NCBI GenBank assembly: GCA_032158295.1
Contig: CM063253.1
Coordinates: forward strand, 7,905,001-7,969,000
Reading direction: 5' to 3'
Origin: Pycnopodia helianthoides
Lineage: Eukaryota; Echinodermata; Asteroidea; Forcipulatida; Asteriidae
DNA length: 64,000 bases
Made by a program: the position numbers and the translations under genes. The notes beneath the pieces were generated by a model. It did no database searches. It had not been told where the DNA came from and worked only from the letters and a program-made list of their open reading frames with translations. Positions 10,701 to 25,700 of the stretch are shown here, one piece after another (the stretch's first letter is position 1; each line of letters begins with the position of its first letter).

Positions 10701-13700
10701 ATCCTCCAGATTCAAAGAAACTCCAACCAGCTAAAGTGTGGATGAACTTATCACAACTGGTGCTTACAGAGAGTACTTCTTTCATAAGAGGCACAGGGTT
10801 CTCCCCTGTGATTTTTCAAAAACTGTGGGGCATTCCTGACCCAAAGTTTGGCCGAAGCATGCTGAATTAAAACATTGGTGTTTGTGTTTGGTTTTAAAAG
10901 CTCCACTATACAATCTGGAGCATTTGAAATGTTTTTATTTTATGTTGGTGAATTTGATCTTAAATGTAAACCCCCTTTTTTAGTATTAATTAATTATTAA
11001 TATTAATTTTTTAAATTGCATATCGTCCCAACTAGCTAATTTGTGCATATGGCCAGCTCCGAGACACATAACAGTGCTTTTCAACTAATCTAAATAATGA
11101 GCTTTTGGTTTTTGGGGGAGGGAATATTCCAGAAAAATGGCAGCATTTCAGACAAAAACATCTGATTCAAAATTATTCTCTTTTTTTATCTGTATCTCAG
11201 AGTCCTTTGAGTCTGTAGCAACTTGTTGATAATCTTTGTGAATTTATCATTACAAATTTATACCGTACTGGACTTTTCTTTAATTTTGCACAAATCAATG
11301 GATTCCCAGTTATTGATTATTAACCAAAACAATTATCAATAAGGGATAAGTTCAATTGATTAGCAAGTTATCGATCGATAGTTTAACTATCGCTATGACA
11401 CTGTCCACCTACCCTTGTGTCCTTTGTAGAGGATTTTATAAGGCCCTTCTAGCCTTTTCATCATGTAGTTGGCGTTCAAGATGGCAACCTCCGATGCCAC
11501 TCGAAGACCATGGCCACCCATCATCTGCACAAAAGTAAATAACAAACATGATCTACTGTACAAGGGGGAAAAGACCCTAGTCCGACTTGACACTTTGCAT
11601 CATGGCTACTCATTAGAGAACAGCTTCATTTTAAACTCGCTCTTTTTGTTTATAAATGCTTGAACAAAACGACTCCTAGATATCTCTCAAATTTACTGTC
11701 ATATTACACACCTCCACGTTTTCTTCAGTCCACACTTGACATTGCTCACTTGAATGTTTCCAGTGCAAATAAAGCCCTGGGTCGAAAAGCATTTAGTGTA
11801 GCTGGACCAATGATTTGGAAATACCTTCCTCCACTCATTAGGGAATCTGTTAGTTGATCTCTATTTCGCAAAGCTCTTAAGACTCACTTCCATTAATGTT
11901 AACTTCTCTTATGTGCGCTATGATCTTGATGGCATAGCACCTTATAAATTTTAGTGGTATGTTAGGTTATGTTGTATGAAAACAAATAAGGATATATTTA
12001 CTAAGCGTAGATGTAAAATTTCAAGTAATGACCTAGCTTTTGGAATAAGAATAAGTTTAATCTTACCAATATTTGGTTCAATAGCTTTTCTGGTCACAAA
12101 CTGTTTCAAAACTAAGAACATGAATCTATAAAAATAGCTATTTAAAATAGTGAATCAAAATATTCCTGTCAAATTGACCAAAACATGGATCTAGCTCAGT
12201 TATGGTTTGGACTGATATAATCAGAGGCAATTCCTTGATGTAATGATGAAGCACTGTATACCCAGTGCTTTCCCATCCTTATTGGGGAAAAGAGAAAAAG
12301 AAAGAAAGAACTAAAAAAAAACGAAAGGTCCGAACCTTTAGATATGCCCAGGAAATGGGTAGAATGGAGGTGGACCCCCACGGTGCAGCGCTGATGACAC
12401 CCACTGGCTCCGCATTGGGCTCAGTGGTGCTCTGTGGTGGGGTTACAGGGTTAGTGGGAAAGAACGGTGTCAAATGCTTCTTCCTGTCAACAGAAAACAA
12501 CAAGTTTGAATGAAAAGGCAACTTATTGGTCAGTTGTGAAAAATGAAAATAAATAAATTAACTAAAAACACCACAGGAATACTTTATCAATCTTTAGAGT
12601 CATAAAGGTTATAGATGACTTTGAGTAAAATATTTTACCATAGTTTCTACTCTCCATCTATGAGTATAGATTGGCACTTAAACCTGTCCGAGTGATTTTC
12701 CACCCCATCGACCAATGCAAATACATGCCTTGGTCATTGCTTCTGGTTTGGTAGGTTTGGTCAACAATTTGACCAAACCCCTCTTTTGTTGTTGTTTTTA
12801 TTTTAAAAAACCAACATCATTTTTTTTTAATATTTCAAATCACAAAATCAAACCAACTACTCACACTCCGATGGGGCCCATTCCTGGTCCCCCACCTCCA
12901 TGGGGTATGCAAAACGTCTTGTGCAAGTTCAGGTGAGAAACGTCGCCCCCGTAGTCCCCCGGCCGGCAGATACCGACTTGCGCGTTCATGTTAGCACCGT
13001 CCACGTACACCTGACCACCGCAGTCGTGGATCAGCGCGCACATGTCTTTGATTTCCTCTTCGAAGATTCCATTGGTGGATGGATAGGTGATCATGGTGGC
13101 TGCAAGGTCGTCCTTGTAGGTCGTCGCCTGATTGGTGGATCCGAGCATAAATTAACATAATTAATTAAGGAATCAATCATCATGTAACCTACATATAAAC
13201 TCTTTCTGTGAGTTGTGTTGGTTCTGAAAAGATCTGGTGGTTTTAACAACTACAGCTTCTATCAGTATGTTCTCATCATTTCTAAGAACAAGCATACTGA
13301 TTGACGCTGAATTGAAATGAGGTCCTCAGAACGTTTTCTACTTGGTGTTAATCTTTTTCTAAAGCCCAACCGTGCAATCTGGCATTCTAAATGGTTTTAT
13401 TTCTATGATTTTTGATCAGAAGTTTGATACAAACATACTATTTTTTTCGTATCATGCCCAATAGATAGTTCTCAGTAGACGCCATCTTTACGGGCAAAGT
13501 GCATTTTGGCTTGCAGGTGCGTCAAACGCTCAACTTATTAACGCACCCGCGTTGTTCACTGACCAATCCTGCAATGAGTTTCGTGAAATGCGCGCGTGTT
13601 GCACGCCGTTCTCACACGAAACGCACGACTGTTTGTTCTAAACTGCCCGAAAAGATGGCCGATTTACGTCATACTGCAACCTATCTATTTGCACGTATCA

Positions 13701-16700
13701 GCCCAATAACCTAGCTTGTGCATGGGGAGAACCCTGAAAAGGTTCTCAAGACCGATATTTTTTATGGGTTATCGGACCTTTTATTTATCCAAACTTTCCC
13801 TTCTCCCTCTTCCATTGAGAAAACTATGGTTTATCCTTTTTGAAGAGTAAATTTGTTGTCATCCTTTATTTTGTAAAAAGAAACGGCCTCGTTTTTGAGA
13901 GATCACCTAACAACCTTAAATAATTTGAGCTCTGTTAATCCACTTCTTAAAAATAATACTAATAGTGGCTTGTTATATAGCCCACAAATCCATCACTCAG
14001 TGACGCTCATGGTGCTCCAAATTTATTACCCCTGGTCACCGGGCCATTTATTTAATTCCTTAAACCACCTCAGATTCCTGGGGAGTATACAACATGTCCT
14101 TCCATGTACGTAGCTAAATCAATCTCAACAACATATCTGCCCTCACAGGTACCCAATTACCCCTGGGTGAAGATAAGCAATTTTAGTTAAGTGTCTTGCT
14201 CAAGGACACAAGTGTCATGACCGGGATTCGAACCCACATCCTGAAAAAAATCGGCCACCAGAACATGAGTCCGATGCACTAAATCGCTCGGCCACGACAC
14301 GCAATCATCTCCTGAATTTCTATCTTCAAACATTGGAGTTCTTCTCACCTGTTTTTTGAGGTCTTCAAAATCAATGCTGCCATTTGGCAGGACCTTGACT
14401 GGTTTGACCGTCATGCCAGCGAGGCTGGCACTGGCTGGGTTGGTACCATGGGCAGATGTGGGAATCAGACACACCTGTAACGGAGAGTGTTCGTATAAAC
14501 AATGAATGAATAGTTCTTATATTGCAATCTGTAACAGGCGTATCAAAGCGCTCATTATTTTTCATGACCACTATACATGTTTGAATGATGAGACTCACTT
14601 TATATATAGCACCATGTAATGGTTTACAAAGTGATACAGTTTAATCTGCAGCCAACCATGCCAGAAACACAGAGGCGAATGATAAGTGTACTGGATTCTC
14701 TTACATGCATTACACAACACACAGGCTTCATAACGATCCATCCAAAATGAGGCAATCATGGTTAAGTGTCTTGCTTAAGGACATGAATGCCACGACCAGG
14801 GGAACTAAACCCACACTCCGACAACAGCAAACAGTGCACTAGGATGCTCAGTCACGACAATTGAGGCAAACATATTTTGGGCTCTTTAGGAGCCAGGCTT
14901 TGCCAAGTTCCAGTGACATTCACTGTCGATGACTTCAAACTCTTGATCTTGAGGGTATTGCGGACTCGTTCTTGAGCCTTTCGTAAGACACCTTCATCAT
15001 CTTCAGGATAATCATGAGAATTGTGACATTGAAGTGTACGGGTGACATTGTATATAACTAATTCTAATGAGTTGATACAATGAATCTGATGACCAAGTGT
15101 TGGGTATTGTTCAAAAGGCTCTTTTCTAACTGAATTTCGGAGGGGAAACAAATCTTGATTTGGAAATAATTTTATTTTGACTGAGGTGACCCTTGACCCT
15201 GAATAATGGGGTAAGGGGGTGAGGTTACCAACCCTTCTGTGTCCCTCTCCCTTGCTGGCAAGGTATGCCATGATGACCATCAGACCTGTGTACTCCCCTT
15301 GGGCACCACTGGAAAACAATATCGAACAATATTGACGTCAACATAAAATGGAAGAGGAAATTGTCGGTACAAAGGATAATGTATCGTACGGAGGAGGTCA
15401 ATATTAGACTGCAGAGCATCAAATAGATGAGTTTAGTGTTAAATGGAGGAGGGCAATATGAGATTGAAGTGGACAAGATATCAAAAGAAGGAGGAGGGCC
15501 TTATCACATGTAACTGCACATTATTAGGTGGAGGACGTCAAAATTAGATGAAGGTCAATATTAGATGGAGGGCAATATCAAATGCAATTGCACAAATTCA
15601 GATGGAGGGCAATATCAAATGGAGAAGGGCATTTTCAGGTGTAATTGAATGATCTTAGATGGATGAGGTCAATATTACAGGGAGGAGGTCAATATCAGAT
15701 GGAGGAGGTCATTATTAGATGGAGGGCAACAAAAAATGTTATTGAACATAAGCTGTAGGAGGAGGTCAATATCACATGGAGGGCAGTATCAGATGTAATT
15801 GGACAATATCAGACGGGGAACGTCAATACCAGATGGAGGAAAATATGAGATAGAAGAGGTCACAATTAGATTGAAAATAACATCAGATGAGGAGGGCATG
15901 TTAGATGGAGGGCATTATGAGATAAAAGAGGTAAATATAAGATGGAGGTCAATATCAGATGGAGGTCATTATGTGAGGTCAAAATCAGATGGAGGTCATT
16001 ATAAGATGGAGGTCATTGTAAGATGGTGGTCATTATAAGATGATGGTCATTATAAGATGGAAGTCAATATCAGGAGAGGGAAATCAGATAAAATACACAA
16101 CATTAAAAGGTTTCATTTATTCTAGATGATGCAGTTGTATACAACCTTCCACGTCATGTTTAGAAATTTAATACAATGTTATGAACTATGTGCGAATGAA
16201 TTTACTTCTCAAGATACACAAAACTTTTCGAACTTACTTGAAAATTCCATCCATGAGAAATAATTAAGGCAATAATCTGAACAATAAAACCCAAGCACTC
16301 AATCAATTAACTGTGATAGAAATGTGTTACTTTTTACTTTACGATTCATATCTCTTCAACTGAAAAGAAACTCTGCCCTCACGAGATCAGGGCCCAATTT
16401 CATAGAGCTGCTTATAAGCACAAAAAGCAGCACAACAAAATTATGCTTACCAGAATAAAGTTACCAGCCAAAATACCATGTCAAATGTACAATATGTGAC
16501 TGGTATCCTGCTTATTTTTGCTTAGCTGAAAATGTATAAGCAACATTATCTGCTCAAGTAGCTCTATGAAACTGGGCAGCGGTACTTTTATAGCCAGCGG
16601 GGAACAAAGCCACAGGTGAAAAAATGGTTGAGACAAAACGTTTGTTGATTTTATACCTGTTCGGCTGGAAGCAGATGTTATCATAGCCCGTGATCTCGCA

Positions 16701-19700
16701 GAGGTCGTGCTCAAGCTCCTCAAGGAGGACTTGATATCCCTTGGCTTGGCCTAGCGGAATGAAGGGATGAAGGCTGCAGAACTTGGGCCAAGAGATGGGC
16801 TGTGGTAACCGAGGAAGAAAATAAATCAGTTCATTCCCTCTGAGTAATAATAATAATAAGTTTTTAAATGACGCTTTATCTACAGGCGTCTCAAAAGACT
16901 TAGTTATAGGTGTTTTTAAGTATGCTAAGTTTTTGAATTATGAGATCCATTTATATAGCACCTTTACAAGCAAGGGTTTTCAAGGTAATGCTGCGCAATC
17001 TGCAGCAAACCATGCCGGAAACATCGGGGCGAGCTACTTCTCTTGACGATTAAGTGTACTGGGTTCTTTTACGTGCATTTACACAACACACCAGACCTAC
17101 GGCTTTACGTCGCATCTGAAGGACGAAGCAAGTGCCTTGCTTAAGGACACTAGTGTCAAGACCAGAACGCAAACTCACACTCTGCTGATTATGCCTACAA
17201 CGGCTGAAAAACACTTGTAAGCCTTTGGAGTGATCTTGCACACAGCTATCTAGTTGTTGCTTACCATAACTACTTGAGCTTCTTCCATTTTTTATGGTCA
17301 AAGATCATTTTCTTATGCTGCTCCATTTCTTTGGAATAGTCTTCCACTGTTTTAAGTCTCTGTTAAAAAGACCGCGTTCCCACTGGATCCACAATTACAA
17401 GATCCTGACCCCGCAAAAGGATTAGTCGCAGACGTGAATCGCGGTCGCGTTCCCACTTGAGTATGATCGCGCATTGATCCACCTTTTGTAAACGGAAGTA
17501 GATTAAAAGTTCACCAACGCAGGTCACTTTCGCCCATCTTCCTCACAATTACCTGAAATACTGTGCTATATCTCACGGTGCCGTCCAGTTTGTTTGGAAT
17601 TTCTTGACTGGCCCAGATGTCTAAAAAGTTCCCAGTTCCTCGTCCGACCATAGCTTGCCACGCTTCTCATCTTTTGGGGGTTTTTTTTTAGACGAATTTA
17701 TGGGACGTTTATTGCTGGGCGCTGCCATCTTTAAAGAACGTACAATGCATCCAAAAATTGGCGTGGGTTTGGGTTTATTATGGATGCGTTGTACAGAACG
17801 TGTAGTTGGTAACGTCACGTGACGTCAATACTGCTTTATGCTTTATGCCTTATGTCACCAAATGCGTGGTGCGTGCTGGGAATAGAAGAAAAAAGAACAC
17901 CGGTTTCGCGCCATTCGGGCCTACCGGATTGGATGTTCGCCCTCAAATTGCGGGGTCTGATCGCCCTTTGCGTTCCCACTAGACTTTTGACCGCCCATTA
18001 ATCCAAAAGGGCGATCAGATCCCGCTTTAATCCTACTCCCGAGGTGGATCAAATTCGCGGGGTCTGATCCTGATCGCCCTCGCGTTCCCACTTACGCTTG
18101 ATCGCCCTTTGATCGCCCTTTTCGAGAAATTGCGGGGTCTGATCGCCCTTTTCTCGAATTGCGCGATCAATGCGGGGTCCAGTGGGAACGGGGTCATACT
18201 CATTTGTTTGAAGCTGCTTATTTGTAATCTGCTTACTTGTAATGTATCTTTCACTCATTGTATATTTTATTGTTCTCTTTATGCGCTTAGAGGCTTTTGC
18301 ATTAGGCGTTTTACAAATGTCTTTATTGTTCTTCTTCTTCTTATTATCTATCCAATTGGACACGAACCAAGAGAGGACGGAATAATGGAATAAACCAATC
18401 TTACCATCATCTGGGTTGTGCTGTTGAGTTTCATGGTACAGGATCCTAATGGAATCATGGACTGTGCAAGAGACAAATCTTTATTCTCCAAGATCTTCAT
18501 AAATCGCACTATGGATGTCTCCGAGTGATACCTGAAACACACAACAGTTTCTCATTTTACTATTATGTATAAACTATGACACAGTGAACAAAAAGGGGTT
18601 TCGTGCAAATTTTCTTGGAAGAGGAAAGTAAATCCCAGTCAAAATTATGAGAATGTTTGTTGTGCACATTTACTTTGTTTAGCCAGAGTGTGAAAAACCA
18701 TATTTTCCCCAAAATGTTTGGTCCTTGTGTTCTGAAAAAATAAGGACTCGATTGGTAACGGAAACATTTTGGAAAAGCCTGACCGAAGTAGTTAAAATAC
18801 AGACCAGAGAAAAAGCTGAGAGACTAGATTAAAAGATAAGTAAACTAGTCCCATGTCACTGGACTCTTCAGGCTTGATCAAGCCTTAATTAGACAGGGGA
18901 CCAGTCTAGGCTTGATAACGTACGTGTTAAACACAGGATGTTCAAGGTAGGGTGTCATGCGCTTATGCCTAGTCTCCGCAATGGTACCCGGTGGGTGGTC
19001 CTCTGGGAAGGAGTCTGCAATATCTGCCTGTATTCGACACAAACGAAACAACAACAAAAAATTATTAGTGATCATCAGACAATTACAGAGAAAAACTGGT
19101 CAACCAAGGGAATAGTTAATTAAATATAATTTGAGGTTAAAATGAAATAATTCTTGCATCCGTTTAAAAAAAATCATGTACAGTAAAACAGTGCTGTATG
19201 TAGTACACATACAGTCTATATTTTATGTTATAATCCGCACTTATATAAACTTGTCATTTGATTGGTGGAACAAGCGTCACATGTCATACTTTATTGTGCA
19301 ATGTATTCTGCACGCCACACAGAAGGCTTGTGTCAGGTCGTAAGCATACAAGATTGGTGCGCGCTGGGCACTACAAAGGTAAATGCAACTTATGTGTCAG
19401 TACAGTTCTTGAAAACAAAAAATTTTCACTTGTGCAAAAAATGCATTGCATAATTATCGTAATAAACAAAAGTAAAGCTCTTATTATAACCTCATGATAT
19501 TGCATGAAATTGTGACAAATATTGTTTAACCAAGTATAAGAAAACTAAAAACGTCAACGACAAAAACGTGGTTTTGTACACAATGCGTCAGTTTGTGGCA
19601 TCAGTGACGATATAAGAACCGACACTTACTGCAGTTACGTCACAACCGAAGACTTCTAGCAAATCATCAATGTCGTTTTCTTCCACAGTTTCATCCATAG

Positions 19701-22700
19701 ATACCCCAATCTGAGAAGGAATTCAAAAGAAATAATAAATGAACTTGTACAAAAAGGCACTGTCGGCAGGAATTTTGCCGAGTGTTTAAAGTGATGACGT
19801 CCCGAACAAAAAGTTTACTTTGAAAGTATCAGTTTGCAAGAGAAGTGCCTACTATTTCTGGGTGCAAACACGCTTTGTGTAGCTTGCTGAAGTTGTTTCC
19901 ACTCATGAATTCAATGTCAAAAATTAAAAGTCTCTGGTCAGGAGAGGCAAAAACACATTCAAGGTGTCTCTGGACGCACTTTGAAGACAAATTTATTTAA
20001 TTTTATTTTTTTCGGAGGGGAAGGGGGCATGGGAATACTCACAGCACCGTCATCATAATGCCTGAAGTTGATGCGCTTCTCTGCTGCCCTCAGGAGGACT
20101 TCGTTCTTGTCTCCCGCACATCGAATCTTGAGTGTGTCAAAGAAGAAGTCCCCGGTCTCGACGGTGTGATCCGTTCTTTTTAACCCTATAGGGGGAAATG
20201 GTCACATCATTTACATGTAGATACCATTTGTGGCATGTCATGGCAGAGCGGTCTAGTTCACCGGACTTAAGCTCTGGTGTTGTCAGCAGCAGTGTGGGTT
20301 CGAATGACGCTTGTGCCCTTGAGCAAGGCACTTAATCATAGCTGCTTCGTAAAAAAGTTGGTAAGGTAGTGCATTCTGCTCTACCAGCCAGGCTCCTAGT
20401 GGACGATACCCATATGCCTCCATCCTTACGGACTGTGAAGGGGGTAACCCTGTTTCAGCCCCACAACTTTGAAGAAAAACTGTCCGAGCAAGTTTGTTGT
20501 CTAAAAACTGCCCTATATTGTATGTACGTATATTGTTTTTCCAAATGCTTTCAAAGTCCAGGCAAACATAAAGAAGCATTTTTAATAATTAACCCTCGGT
20601 GTTGGGCAAAAAAACTAAAATAATCTCAGACGTGGCGAAACATCTGGCCTTTTTCTCAATCTACTATAACTACGTACCTTCTGCCAGAATGTGTGTAGCA
20701 TTATGGACACGTGTTGCTATGTGATGAAGTCCCTTTGGGCCGTGATAAATGGCAAACATGGCGGACATGTTGGCCAATAGAGCCTAAAACAAACAAAACA
20801 ATCTATTATCAAACAATCACTCATCAGAAAAAAACAATGTCATTCAAATACTAAGAACGGACGATTTTGTGTCTAGTGGTAAGACATCTGTTCTGGAATA
20901 AAAAATAATAACAATAATGTAACATAATGATAATCCAAGCACTTTCATAGTGCTCTAATGCAAAAAAAGGTATCACAACGCTTTATACCACAAATTAATA
21001 ATACAACAATCAACAATACAAAAGGAATGAGAATAAAATAAATAGCCTTTATGTAAAATAAGTCTGGAGAAGGTGAGTTTTTAAGCAATGTTTCAAATTC
21101 AGCAAGTTGAATGGCAATGGTCATCCGGTAATATGCCTGGGGATATTGCGGCAGATACCACAAAGTAATAATAAACTATCTATTTGTTTTTTGGTGTGTT
21201 TACTTCCGATCAAGTTCACAAAAAAACATAAAGATAAAACCATTTCGAATGCCCCAGATTGCACGGTAGGGCTTTTAAAACCAAAGATAAAAACCAAGTT
21301 AAAAAATATTCCGAGGACCTCATTTCAATTCAGTGTGCTCAGGCTTAACTTCCGAAATGTGGGTCTTTGATGCACCACAGTTTTGTAAAATCCGGGGAGA
21401 AACCCCAGTTTCAGTGCTTCGGAACAAGGAATTGGGGTTGGAATTTAGGCTCATCTGCAAAAAACGTCAGGTTGGCTAACTGCCAAAAGAAAAACACTTG
21501 TTTTACAGGCAAAAGGTATGTGCCAAGTTCGTGAAAGGTTTGGGAGGAAATGAAGTGATGTTTGCTATCAAGACCTGTAAATAGAACCCAAGGTTGAATG
21601 ATTTATAAGCAGGCGTCGAACAAGGATTTGTAAATAAAGGTTAAAGATGCAGTGCCACATTTTTTATTATTTTTTTGCCAAATGGTATGAATTTTTTATT
21701 TAAATATGAGATAGCTACATATTTCTTTCATTTGTGGGTAATTATAAACTTTTATTTGAGATATCATTTTTAAAGGGGATAGCTACATTTTCCTTTAGTT
21801 TGACAATGGAAAAATCCACCCACAATTAATAGTAGTTAGTTAAAAGTTAGTTGTGGGCTGTGGCATGTCGTGGCCGAGCGGTCAAGAGCACTGGTGTCAA
21901 GCTCTGTTGTTTCTCAACAGCTCAGTGTGGATTTGAGTGCCGGTCTTGCCCCTTAACCATTTGTCCTTCAGATAAGCCATAGGTCCTGCGTGTTGTGTAA
22001 TGCAGGTAAAAGTTACACTTATCGCTAAGAGAAGGGGTTTGCCCCGGGGGTTTCTGGCAGCAGCACCTTGTAAACACTTATAAGGCACTATATAAATCGG
22101 TCTCATTATTCAAACAAAACTCAAAAACCTGTCTTAAATGTTTCTGTTTGTCCAAGCGAAGTGAGTACCTTAATTGGTGTACGTGTGCTTTATAAGGCTC
22201 CAGTATTATTACTATTATTATTATTGTTAAAAGATAGAATGAGTTGTATTGTCAGGACCCAACATTATCTCACCTTATCAGCACTCACGTACAACAATGT
22301 ACTTGTTGCAATTATTGTGTACATTGTGCATGACATACGCTACACTATTCTTATGTTTTTTAATTTGAAACATCATCATCTGTCAAAAATGCTTTGAGAC
22401 AAATTCTGAATTTGTTGCTCTTTCGGTGAAAATTTAGGCATTAAAACTATAAATGGTCAGCCCGGATCATCACACAAAAGGAATGTCCTCAGTTGTTATG
22501 ATCAAACCCGCAAATAAACTTATCTTTTTCGAAGGTTATACACGCGTTACCAATGATGACGTCACATGTACACAAAAGATCCACAGACCCTGGACTTTGT
22601 GCATGCACAATTTGAACACAGCTCAATCCATACATAACTACCCTTTTTTAGTGAGACTGAACTCTTGTTTTCAGCTTTTGATAAAAAGAAAGAAAGTGCA

Positions 22701-25700
22701 CAAAGCAAACATTTGTTTAGCAGTTATTTTTTCACAGCACTTGTTACACTGTGAATTTACAGTGCTGACTTTTTTTCATTTCAACAGTGTACGTATCTCC
22801 TGCCAGGAAATACACCTTCATCATAATGTGGATCTGTGTCAGGTACCCTGCATGCAGCAGTGAACAATTGCAGCTTTAACTCTCATATCATGACAGGGAC
22901 CAGACTATCTTTCCTTCAAGCCTCAATTGATTACAATATATCGAATAGGGGAAAAAAACAAGATGACCGCTCCATGATAAAGATCATCAATAAACCCTGA
23001 AATATACAAGGTCACTCTTTTCGTGAACAAGGCGGCATTGTTTATACGTTTTTATTTGTGCAGTCAGTTCTTTGGTTTGTTTGTGTTTTGTTCAGTAAAC
23101 TGATCAAGGACGGAGGGGACATCCTTTAGTGAAGGGTCGCGACCTTAACTTGTGGCGTGTCGTACGCTGCCGAGTGGTTCAGTGCGTCAAACTCAGGTCG
23201 TGACTGATTCATCAGGGTCCTTGAGCAAGACACTTAACTATAGATGCTTCTCTTCACCCAGAAGTAAATGAGTACCTGTGAGGGCAGAGATGGTTCTTGT
23301 GATTGATTTAGTTTGGTGCCCTACATACTTGGCAGCACAGGAATGAACTCATTGGCCCAATGACCGGGTGTGATAATGTTGGAGCGCCACTGAGCGTTCA
23401 AATGCCATAAAGAAGCCACTATTATTATTATTATTAAAAAAATAAACAGTTGAGTGACAGCCTTACCTGTGCTGTGCATATGTTACTGGTCGCTTTGTCC
23501 CTCCTTATGTGTTGCTCCCTGGTTTGCAACGCAAGGCGGTACGCAAGTTTATTGGTCACGTCCCTGCATCAGAAATTGAGGGATGAATTCCCAAGGGATT
23601 AGGAGATACTACAGAAATGTTTGTGCAGTATCCTTCATGATCGTCATTGGCCGACAGTCTCCAACCAAGTTAACTTCAAAATACTGACCCTGGTTTTCAA
23701 ATGCCTTAATACTGACTCTGCTCTCTTAAAAAAAAACTGCAGGATTGGAATACTTTAGGAAAAATTCCATCTGTCTATGATACATCTCTTGAAGACTAGA
23801 GGATTGGAATCAATGTACTTTTTCAAAAACCAATAATCTATAATCCAGACGTGTATACAAGAAAGACTTTTCCTGACATAAAAAAAGGAAGTCAGATCAA
23901 ACACGTAAACAAAAATGTCCAGGGATGCCTTCAACAGACATGCAAACATGCCCAGACAATTCATTGTGTATTGAACACAGTGCATGCACTCACCCTGTTA
24001 CGCTTCGTTTGCCCCGTACAGGAATTCAAGCTCAAAATTTCCCTTTTTCTGGGGATTATTGTGGAATAATTCTAGACCTTCGTCCTTTTGTTGGACAAAC
24101 GAGGGTTATGAAAGATCGACATACTGCCACCATTGTACTTGGCAAGTCCGAGACTCCAGCATGACCAATTATGGTCAAGTTTTGGGCAATTTGCGGTGGA
24201 CAAAAGACACATTTTTTTCAGACGAGAAACAGAAATCCAGATGCATTTTTAAAGGTTTTTTTCACATACACATTCGGAGGGAAATAGTTCACAGAAAAAA
24301 AAGGTTCAAGCATGAATTTATAATCAGTGAGCTTTCAGACAAAATTAAACAACGATGTTTTTAATCTGTATCAATCCTGCCAAAGAAGCTTCCAACAGCC
24401 ATAAATTCCTACCGTGTAACTCCAACCAGCCTTCCCGGTAGCTGTCGTTTCAAAGCATCCCTGATGGCAAAGAAGGCGGCGTGCGGCCCTCCATAACCCA
24501 ACGGAACACCAAAACGCTGCGAGTTCCCCACCGCTACGTCCACTCCAAGCTCTCCGGGAGACTTGATGAGTGTTAACGCAAGGAGATCTGTTGCACACAC
24601 TGTTAACGCCTAGAAATCAAATAAAGAGAGACTCGTTTTTTGTTTTTCAAACACATCAAAACACATTCTTATGCTTTGTTTTAACACTAATGTTTAAAAA
24701 AAAATATTTTTCCAAAATCAGCAGTTATTAAATCAAATACATTTCCATAGTGTTAGCCATGTATAAATAAATAAACTTATTCATATAAGTTTGTTCTAAT
24801 GTGCCAACTATATGCCAAACATAGGATTGGGATAAAATGTGCAATTATTGCAAGTTGGCAATCTGAAAATCACATTTTCCAATGGATGTATACAACAAAG
24901 TTAGACATCTTATTACAGGCTTAATTTTGCTAACAAAAACCCCCAAAATTACTACAGCCAACCGTCTAAGAATTTATGTACATAAAAACAAACATCTATA
25001 ACAGGAAACTTTAAAAAAAATGTTAACAAAGTAAACAGTTGAACATACTCCGTGTTTCTTGGCCGACTCAACTAAATCATGGAAATCATCAATGGTTCCG
25101 TCTGTATCCGGATATTGGAACAGGATACCAGCCACGTCCTCACTACTGAAATCAACCGTGTTTCGATCTACAACCTCAACCTCAATTCCTAACGGCCTGT
25201 ACAACAATAAATCAGAATCAGACATTTTAAGCAAATTTAAAAAAAAATAATTATCAGATGTTATAATTGCATTTGGGGATAAAGAATAATACTTGGTTTG
25301 ACCATACACCAGTGTGTATGATGAGCACTGTATACTTGGTGCTTCCCAATTCCTGCAGGAAAAATTTTAGACAGACATACATACAACTTCGGTGGGATTC
25401 GAACACGACCCCTGCATTCTAGAAATGTGCATCAATTGGCTTCCATTTTGAAAATAAAATATACGACAATGCCGCCCCTCCCCCCACCCCCCCCCCCCCC
25501 GCAACAATTTCATAGAGCTGTTTCAGCACAAAAAGCACAACAAAATTATTTACCAGAATAAAGGTTACCAGCCAAAATACCACATCACATGTACCATCTG
25601 TGATCGACTGGTATTCCCAGTGCTCACTTTTGCTTCGCAGACAATTTAATGAGCAGCATGTTCAGCTGATAAGCAGCCCATATCCATGGGATGCAGAAGT

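Larger units (their letters stand above)
20784..23466. other. GLDC intron 8: two SINEs and unassigned sequence
   Basis: It contains family A SINEs at 21857-22110 and 23153-23435 (both plus strand). The stretch 21230-21420 is related, inverted, to 13225-13410 (shared CAGATTGCACGG(T/G) and GAGGACCTCATTTCAATTCAG words). Elsewhere (22150-23100) the frames look random and no exon-like or family-like sequence was found. Confidence 0.6.

Noticed and set aside
13499..13714. CpG-rich frame suggesting an extra exon in GLDC intron 16
   Set aside because: The protein from exons 16 and 17 joins without a gap, and the segment is a dispersed repeat with a copy at 56410-56660.
23984..24364. 126-codon plus-strand frame in GLDC intron 7
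   Set aside because: No recognisable motif. It overlaps a dispersed repeat (24268-24362) also present at 1100-1195, and partly covers sequence next to a LINE fragment.
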